Assembly: GCA_015075405.1 (NCBI GenBank)
Contig: JABTUK010000003.1
Location: forward strand, 558,001-622,000
Direction of reading: 5' to 3'
Source of the DNA: Anaerolineales bacterium
Lineage (GTDB): Bacteria; Chloroflexota; Anaerolineae; 4572-78; J111
DNA: 64,000 nt
The notes beneath the pieces were generated by a model. That model was given only the letters and a program-made list of their open reading frames with translations, was not told the origin of the DNA and ran no database searches. How positions within the stretch are numbered: the first letter of the stretch is position 1; each line of letters starts with the position of its first letter. A program made the translations under genes and the position numbers. Shown piece by piece: positions 58,717 to 64,000 of the stretch.

Positions 58717-60576
58717 ATGAATTTCCCAACGAATGTCAAACACGAAAAAGTACGTAATTGGGTGGCAGAAATGGTGGCCCTGTGCAAGCCCGACCAGGTC
58801 TACTGGTGTGATGGATCGAAGACCGAGTATGACCGCCTATGTGAAGAGATGGTTGAAGCCGGCACATTTATCCGGCTCAACCCCGAAAAGCGGCCGGGCT
58901 GTTTTTTGGCCCGTTCCGACCCCAGCGACGTTGCTCGCGTGGAAGACCGCACCTTCATCTGCAGTAAGAGTAAGGTAGATGCTGGTCCTACCAACAACTG
59001 GAAAGACCCCAAGGAGATGAAGGAAGAGTTGATCCCACTGTTTGATGGCTGTATGAAAGGCCGGACGATGTATGTCATTCCCTTCAGCATGGGGCCGATT
59101 GGCTCGCACATTTCCTACATCGGCATCGAACTGACCGACTCACCCTACGTGGTGGTCAATATGCACATCATGACCCGTGTCAGCAGCAAAATCTGGGACG
59201 TGTTGGGCGAAGATGGCGAGTTTGTGCCGGCCCTGCACTCCATCGGCGCGCCGCTGGAACCCGGCCAAAAGGATGTCACCTGGCCCTGCAACCCCACCAC
59301 CAAATATATCGTCCATTTCCCCGAAGAACGGCTAATCTGGTCTTACGGCAGCGGCTACGGCGGCAATGCTTTGCTGGGCAAAAAATGTTTTGCCCTGCGC
59401 ATCGCCGGGGTTATTGCCCGCGAGCAAGGCTGGCTGGCCGAGCATATGCTCATCCTGGGGGTAGAAGATCCAAAGGGCGAGAAAACCTATGTGGCCGCCG
59501 CTTTCCCCAGCGCTTGCGGCAAAACCAACTTTGCCATGCTGGTCCCGCCGCCGGCTTTCCAGGAAGAAGGCTGGAAAGTGACCACGGTTGGCGACGACAT
59601 TGCCTGGCTCAAACCCGGGCCGGATGGCCGCGTCTATGCCATCAACCCCGAGGCGGGCTATTTTGGGGTAGCGCCGGGCACCAACTTTGAATCGAACCCC
59701 AACGCCATGATTTCCTGCGCCAAAAACACCATCTTTACCAACGTGGCGCTGACCGACGACGGCGATGTATGGTGGGAAGGCATGACTAAAACCCCGCCGG
59801 CCCACCTGATTGACTGGAAAGGCAACGACTGGACGCCGGAAACCGGCCAGCCCGCGGCCCATCCTAATGCCCGCTTTACCGCCCCGGCCCACCAGAACCC
59901 GGTCATTGACTCAGATTGGGAGAACCCCAACGGGGTGCTGATTGAGGCCTTTATCTTTGGCGGCCGGCGCAGCACGGTAGTGCCGTTGGTTTACCAGGCT
60001 TTTAATTGGACCTACGGCGTTTACCTGGCAGCCACGATGGGTTCCGAAATGACGGCGGCGGCCTTTGGCCAGGTGGGTAAGGTGCGGCGCGATCCTTTTG
60101 CGATGCTGCCCTTTGCCGGTTATCATATGGCCTCTTACTTCAACTACTGGCTGCGCTTTGGCCGGCAGCTTGCCTATCCGCCCCGAATTTTTGGGGTCAA
60201 TTGGTTCCGCAAAGATGAAAACGGTAAGTTCATCTGGCCTGGCTTTGGCGATAATATGCGCGTTTTGAAGTGGGTTGTTGACCGAGTCAAAGGCCACGCC
60301 CCCAGCAGCGAAAGCCCCATCGGCTGGATGCCTCGCTACGAAGACCTGGATTGGCGCGGCCTGGACTTTAGCAAAGAAAAGTTCAACGAACTGATGGCTA
60401 TCAACCGCGATCAGTGGGTGGAAGAAGTTATGTCACACGAAGAGTTGTTTGCCAAGCTGTATGACCGCTTGCCCAAGGAACTCATCTTCATCCGCGAACT
60501 GATCCTGTCCAGCCTGTGGCGCTCACCCGAAAAATGGCAGTTTCAGGCTGAAGTAGCGGCTGTGCCGGGAGAATAG
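58717..60576 (+). CDS. pckG: Phosphoenolpyruvate carboxykinase (GTP)
   Basis: 619 residues, AAAGGAGG upstream. WCDGS near residue 30, PFSMGPIGS (124-130), P-loop/active-site cysteine [12 protein letters not shown] (263-274), GDDIAW metal site and EAFIFGGRR are the GTP-PEPCK signature. It converts oxaloacetate and GTP to PEP, CO2 and GDP, the gateway to gluconeogenesis or anaplerosis. Single gene, closed by a strong terminator. Confidence 0.97.
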   Translation: MNFPTNVKHEKVRNWVAEMVALCKPDQVYWCDGSKTEYDRLCEEMVEAGTFIRLNPEKRPGCFLARSDPSDVARVEDRTFICSKSKVDAGPTNNWKDPKEMKEELIPLFDGCMKGRTMYVIPFSMGPIGSHISYIGIELTDSPYVVVNMHIMTRVSSKIWDVLGEDGEFVPALHSIGAPLEPGQKDVTWPCNPTTKYIVHFPEERLIWSYGSGYGGNALLGKKCFALRIAGVIAREQGWLAEHMLILGVEDPKGEKTYVAAAFPSACGKTNFAMLVPPPAFQEEGWKVTTVGDDIAWLKPGPDGRVYAINPEAGYFGVAPGTNFESNPNAMISCAKNTIFTNVALTDDGDVWWEGMTKTPPAHLIDWKGNDWTPETGQPAAHPNARFTAPAHQNPVIDSDWENPNGVLIEAFIFGGRRSTVVPLVYQAFNWTYGVYLAATMGSEMTAAAFGQVGKVRRDPFAMLPFAGYHMASYFNYWLRFGRQLAYPPRIFGVNWFRKDENGKFIWPGFGDNMRVLKWVVDRVKGHAPSSESPIGWMPRYEDLDWRGLDFSKEKFNELMAINRDQWVEEVMSHEELFAKLYDRLPKELIFIRELILSSLWRSPEKWQFQAEVAAVPGE

Positions 60577-60592
60577 TTTCTTTTGACCTTAT

Positions 60593-60624
60593 GGGGCAGA
60601 CATACTAGGGTCTGCCCCTTTTTT
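60593..60624 (+). terminator. Intrinsic terminator of pckG
   Basis: GGGGCAGAC / GTCTGCCCC (9-bp stem, 8-nt loop) followed by TTTTTT, 17 bp after the stop. Confidence 0.92.
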
Positions 60625-60638
60625 AGTTTATCGGAGCG

Positions 60639-62285
60639 ATGATGATACAGTTACTACTGGATAATCCATTGCTGTTGTTGTTTATCGTAACCGCCATTGG
60701 CTATCCATTGGGCCACATAAAAATTAAAGGCAGCAGCCTGGGAGTAGCCGCCGTTCTTTTTGTTGGTCTGGCCGTTGGCTCGCTGCATCCTGACTTGAAA
60801 CTGCCGGAAATAATCTACACCTTTGGCCTGGTTGCGTTTGTCTACACCATTGGGTTGAGCAGCGGCCCGGCCTTTTTTGCCTCGTTCCGGCGCAAAGGGC
60901 TGCGGGACAATTTGCTCATTGTGGGCGGGCTGTGCCTGGCAGCCGGGCTGACCGTGGGCGCACTGTACCTGCTCAACTTAAAGTCCACCCTGGCCGGAGG
61001 CCTGTTTACCGGCAGTATGACCAACACGCCCGCTTTGGCGGCGCTGCTGGAGCAAATCAAAGCCTTCGCTCCACCCGACCAGGTAGATGAGTGGGTCAGC
61101 GAGCCGGTGGTAGGTTACTCGATTGCCTATCCGGTGGGCGTAATTGGGCCGATTTTGGCTATTTTTATCCTCCAACGCCTCTGGCGTATTGATTATCATC
61201 GTGAAGCGCAGGCTTCGGGGGAGCCGGGCGCAACCCATCAGCAACTCCAAAACCGGACCATTCGGGTGACTCGGCCCGAGGCAACGCAGCAGTCTGTTTA
61301 CGATCTGGTTCAGCAACAGCGGTGGAATGTTATTTTTGGCCGGATCAAACATGGGGATGGGCCATTGGCCCTGGTTGGAGGCGACACCCGGCTGGCCGTA
61401 GGAGATCTCATCACCCTGATCGGAACTCAAGAAGACCTGGACGAAGTGACAAACTATCTGGGTGAATTGAGCAGCGAGCGGCTGGAATTGGACCGCAGCG
61501 AATATGACTTCCGGCGAATGTTCGTCTCTAATCCTCGCGTGGTGGGGCACCGCCTGCGAGATCTCGACCTGCCACAGCAATTTGGGGCCATAGTCACCCG
61601 GTTGCGCCGAGGTGATGTTGAACTATTGGCCAACGGGGATACCGTACTGGAACCCGGCGACCGGGTCCGGGTGCTGGCCAAACCAGAAGCCATGCCTGCC
61701 GTGAGTAAATTTTTTGGCGACTCGTACCGCGCCTTGAGTGAAATTGACCTGCTCACCTTTAGCCTGGGGGTAACTTTGGGGTTGCTGCTGGGCACAATCC
61801 CTATCCCGCTGCCCGGCGGCATCACTTTTAAGCTGGGGTTGGCCGGGGGACCGCTGATCGTGGGGCTGATCTTGGGCAATCAAGGCCGCACCGGCCCGCT
61901 GGTCTGGGCGATGCCTTACAGCGCCAATCTGGTGCTGCGCCAGATTGGCTTGATCCTCTTTCTGGCGGCGGTTGGTACCCGCTCCGGCTATGCCTTTGTC
62001 AATACTTTTGCCCAAAGCGGTGGGGTATACATTTTTTTGGCCGGGGCGGTTATCACTTGCGTGACAGCGCTGACGATTCTATGTGTAGGACATTATTTCC
62101 TGGGTATTCCCATGGGGCTGCTCAGTGGCTTGCTGGCCGGGATGCAAACCCAACCGGCCGTCCTCGGTTTTGCCCTGGAACAGTCTGAAAATGACCTGCC
62201 CAATATTGGCTATGCGACCGTTTACCCTATTGCCACCATCACCAAAATCTTGCTGGCGCAGTTGATCCTGACCCTTTTCAGGTGA
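60639..62285 (+). CDS. Aspartate:alanine-exchanger-type transporter (YidE/YbjL-like)
   Basis: 548 residues. Two five-to-six-helix Asp-Al_Ex halves (residues 1-190 and ~370-548; GSMTNTPALAALLEQ in the first, SGLLAGMQTQPAVLGFALEQ in the second) flank two TrkA-C-like domains (~205-365; ALVGGDTRLAVGDLITLIGTQEDLDEV and DTVLEPGDRVRVLAKPEAM). The duplicated layout is that of the AAE family. Substrate could be amino acids, dicarboxylates or another anion. Confidence 0.88.
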   Translation: MMIQLLLDNPLLLLFIVTAIGYPLGHIKIKGSSLGVAAVLFVGLAVGSLHPDLKLPEIIYTFGLVAFVYTIGLSSGPAFFASFRRKGLRDNLLIVGGLCLAAGLTVGALYLLNLKSTLAGGLFTGSMTNTPALAALLEQIKAFAPPDQVDEWVSEPVVGYSIAYPVGVIGPILAIFILQRLWRIDYHREAQASGEPGATHQQLQNRTIRVTRPEATQQSVYDLVQQQRWNVIFGRIKHGDGPLALVGGDTRLAVGDLITLIGTQEDLDEVTNYLGELSSERLELDRSEYDFRRMFVSNPRVVGHRLRDLDLPQQFGAIVTRLRRGDVELLANGDTVLEPGDRVRVLAKPEAMPAVSKFFGDSYRALSEIDLLTFSLGVTLGLLLGTIPIPLPGGITFKLGLAGGPLIVGLILGNQGRTGPLVWAMPYSANLVLRQIGLILFLAAVGTRSGYAFVNTFAQSGGVYIFLAGAVITCVTALTILCVGHYFLGIPMGLLSGLLAGMQTQPAVLGFALEQSENDLPNIGYATVYPIATITKILLAQLILTLFR

Positions 62286-62291
62286 TAAGAC

Positions 62292-62735
62292 TTAATCGCT
62301 ATCCTCTGAACGCACCAGCAACAAGGGCCGATCTATCCGGTGCAGCACCCCGGCGGCGACGCTGCCGTAAAACACCCGCGCCAGGCCGGTCCGCCCATGA
62401 CTGGCCATGGCAATAAGCTCGGCGTTTTCGCTTTCAGCCGCATTGATAATCTCATTGACAACAGGTCCTTCGGCCAGGCGAATCCGGGTCTCGATGCCTT
62501 TTTCACGAAATTCACCCTGCCGTGTGGTCAGATAAGCCTCGGCATCCTTGAGGTGATGCTGGTGTTCAATTAGATCGGGTACGGCGTTGGTGCCATCAAT
62601 TAAAAGTGGTTTCGGCTCGACTACCTGAAGGAGGACCACTTTGGAACCATGGCACAGGGCCAAATTTTCCACATGCGACAGAATAGCCTCGGCCCGTGCC
62701 GATCCATCCAACGGGACTAAAATAGTATTATACAT
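62292..62735 (-). CDS. Universal stress protein UspA
   Basis: 147 residues from MYNTILVPLDGSARAEAIL; a GTG at 62756 extends it by 7 residues and would overlap the MFS stop by 4 bp. ATP-binding-type UspA end GxxGxxxxxFxGSVAxxVxH is present as GRTGLARVFYGSVAAGVLHRIDRPLLLVRS. Small cytosolic stress/nucleotide-binding protein. Closely follows the MFS gene. Confidence 0.9.
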   Translation of the reverse strand: MYNTILVPLDGSARAEAILSHVENLALCHGSKVVLLQVVEPKPLLIDGTNAVPDLIEHQHHLKDAEAYLTTRQGEFREKGIETRIRLAEGPVVNEIINAAESENAELIAMASHGRTGLARVFYGSVAAGVLHRIDRPLLLVRSEDSD

Positions 62736-62752
62736 AATGATTGCACCTGGTT

Positions 62753-63976
62753 TCACGGATTGTTAAATCCATTATACTCCTCTTTGCCCGCTAAATCAAT
62801 CCTCTCCGAATTGCGGTTACCCCACCAAAAAATTAAAGTTGCCAGAAAAAACATGGCGGCGGCAAAAAATAGAACAACATGTCCATTGGTCTGATCCCAC
62901 AAATAGCCGGCCACCACCGAGCCAAGACTCCAGCCCAGACCGCTCTGGGCCGCGCCCATTAAGGCCTGGGCGGTCGCGCTCAAGCCGGGTGGGGCTGCTT
63001 CGCTGGCATAACCAACCGCGGCCACCCAGAAAAAACCAAAGCAAATCCCCATGCCGGGCAGAACGGCAATAAGCAGGGCGGGCGTGGGGGCCAGGGCGGC
63101 CAGGATCCAAACCAGGGTAAAGCCCACAAATCCAGCTATAATCAACCGCTTATGGCTGTAACGGCCCAGCCAGCGCGCCCCAAAGTACATCAAGATCACT
63201 TCGGGCAGGGAATTGGCCGTCCAGGCCAGGCCCACTTGCGCCTCATTGCCGCCGAGCGCCATAATATGCAACCCCAAAAAGCCAATGTAGGCCGAGATGC
63301 CCATGCCGAGCAACGTCATCGCAATCAAAAAGCTTAAGTAGCCGCCCTGGGTGGTCAAACGGCGCAGTCCTTGCCATATTCCAACCTGGTGCGGCGCACT
63401 TTCGATGGGCAGCAAAAAACTCAACCCGGCGCAGGCCAGGCTGAGCAGCCCGCCGTGCAGCCAAAAGATAAGCGCCATATTAGCAGGGCTGAGAAGTTGG
63501 CCCAGGCTAAAGGTGGCGAATACAAACCCAACTGTGCCCCACAAACGCTGCTGGCCGTAACTGCTACCGCTGTTGGTCCGCTTGAGCATATCCATTACGG
63601 TACTGTCCACAATCGAGCCGATGGGGGTGCGAAAAAAAGAGAGCGCCGTGACCAGCGCCAGCAGCAGCCAGAAGCTGCTCACCCCCAGAAAAAACAGGGA
63701 GACCAACCCGGCAACAAAAGCGCATAGCGCCAGCACCGGCCGGTGAATTTTCCAGGTATCGGCCACCGCGCCCCAAAAAGGGTTGGCCCCCAGGGCAATC
63801 AGAGGGGGGATGCTGCCCAGCCAGCCAATTTCCACCCCACTCAACCCTTTCGATTCCAGATAGATGTTAAAAAATGGGACCATGCAGCCGACTGCCGCGA
63901 AGAACAGAAAATAGTAGCTTTTGGCAACCCATAACCCCTGCTTAATTGAACCGGCGGCGATATGCGAGTCCAGCAC
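62753..63976 (-). CDS. MFS transporter (PPP-like, possibly incomplete at the 5' end)
   Basis: 407 residues from a GTG; 12 TM helices. YYFLFFAAVGCMVPFFNIYLESKGLSGVEIGWLGSI and GAVADTWKIHRP (motif-A-like loop) resemble the phenylpropionate/nucleoside-transporter-like MFS group. The frame stays open to the window edge (8 more codons without a stop), so the true start could lie beyond 64000. Substrate unknown. Confidence 0.85.
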   Translation of the reverse strand: MLDSHIAAGSIKQGLWVAKSYYFLFFAAVGCMVPFFNIYLESKGLSGVEIGWLGSIPPLIALGANPFWGAVADTWKIHRPVLALCAFVAGLVSLFFLGVSSFWLLLALVTALSFFRTPIGSIVDSTVMDMLKRTNSGSSYGQQRLWGTVGFVFATFSLGQLLSPANMALIFWLHGGLLSLACAGLSFLLPIESAPHQVGIWQGLRRLTTQGGYLSFLIAMTLLGMGISAYIGFLGLHIMALGGNEAQVGLAWTANSLPEVILMYFGARWLGRYSHKRLIIAGFVGFTLVWILAALAPTPALLIAVLPGMGICFGFFWVAAVGYASEAAPPGLSATAQALMGAAQSGLGWSLGSVVAGYLWDQTNGHVVLFFAAAMFFLATLIFWWGNRNSERIDLAGKEEYNGFNNP

Positions 63977-64000
63977 CGGAGCCGGACGTGGTTGGCGATA

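Overview
The window looks like part of a chromosome of a Chloroflexota bacterium (Anaerolineae-like). This is inferred from gene style, not from any rRNA gene: GT39-type membrane glycosyltransferases with soluble C-terminal domains, secreted proteins carrying a YLPL(I) motif, a large XRE/NB-ARC/WD40 protein, GTP-type PEP carboxykinase, and a very high load of short palindromic intergenic repeats. I see no tRNA, rRNA or CRISPR array.

Layout. 1-9.4 kb: the 3' end of panC; a minus-strand efflux locus (MacA-like adaptor, ATPase, permease, small membrane protein, TolB/SH3 lipoprotein, then two further small genes); divergent from it, a NarL-type histidine kinase and response regulator. 9.5-21.4 kb: a secreted protein, a radical SAM enzyme translationally coupled to an FAD oxidoreductase, a DUF7309/DUF6930-like protein, a DUF5678/aspartic-protease pair, coaX and coaBC (CoA synthesis, echoing panC), and leuB. 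21.4-29.7 kb: class III aminotransferase, a 1-kb graveyard of MITEs and gene fragments, DinB and quinone reductase genes, a glycosyltransferase-PA14-NHL fusion, and an ArsR/DUF2087 regulator with a clear operator. 29.8-38.2 kb: a sulfate-type ABC operon (cysA-sbp-cysT-cysW) whose ATPase carries two UspA-like domains, a 51-residue membrane microprotein, and a PhoBR-like two-component system; two clusters of four TGAYAAA half-sites with identical 12/11/11 spacing lie in this intergenic region. 38.3-45.6 kb: TIGR01777 epimerase, flavodoxin, DUF218-like protein, tryptophan 2,3-dioxygenase with a possible SD-sequestering leader, and a STAND/WD40 protein with 14 near-identical blades, followed by a truncated IS5-like transposase. 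46.5-49.2 kb: a compact group of three SnoaL-like and three ABM-fold (dimeric alpha/beta barrel) small proteins. 49.3-64 kb: a PAS-like protein, a repeat-ridden glycosyltransferase, htpG, a class III aminotransferase, a LysM amidase, a zinc-ribbon coiled-coil protein, pckG, an Asp/Ala-exchanger-type transporter, UspA and an MFS transporter that may run off the window.

The most distinctive property is the repeat biology. At least three MITE-like families (one with a visible 11-bp flanking direct repeat) and several low-complexity palindromic repeats fill the intergenic DNA. Several genes carry the same repeats translated in frame inside the protein or at its N-terminus. The best leads for undescribed biology are the paired 11-bp-spaced operators around the sulfate operon, the CysA-Usp-Usp fusion, the SnoaL/ABM cluster with a duplicated 38-nt leader, and the repeat-derived peptide insertions.
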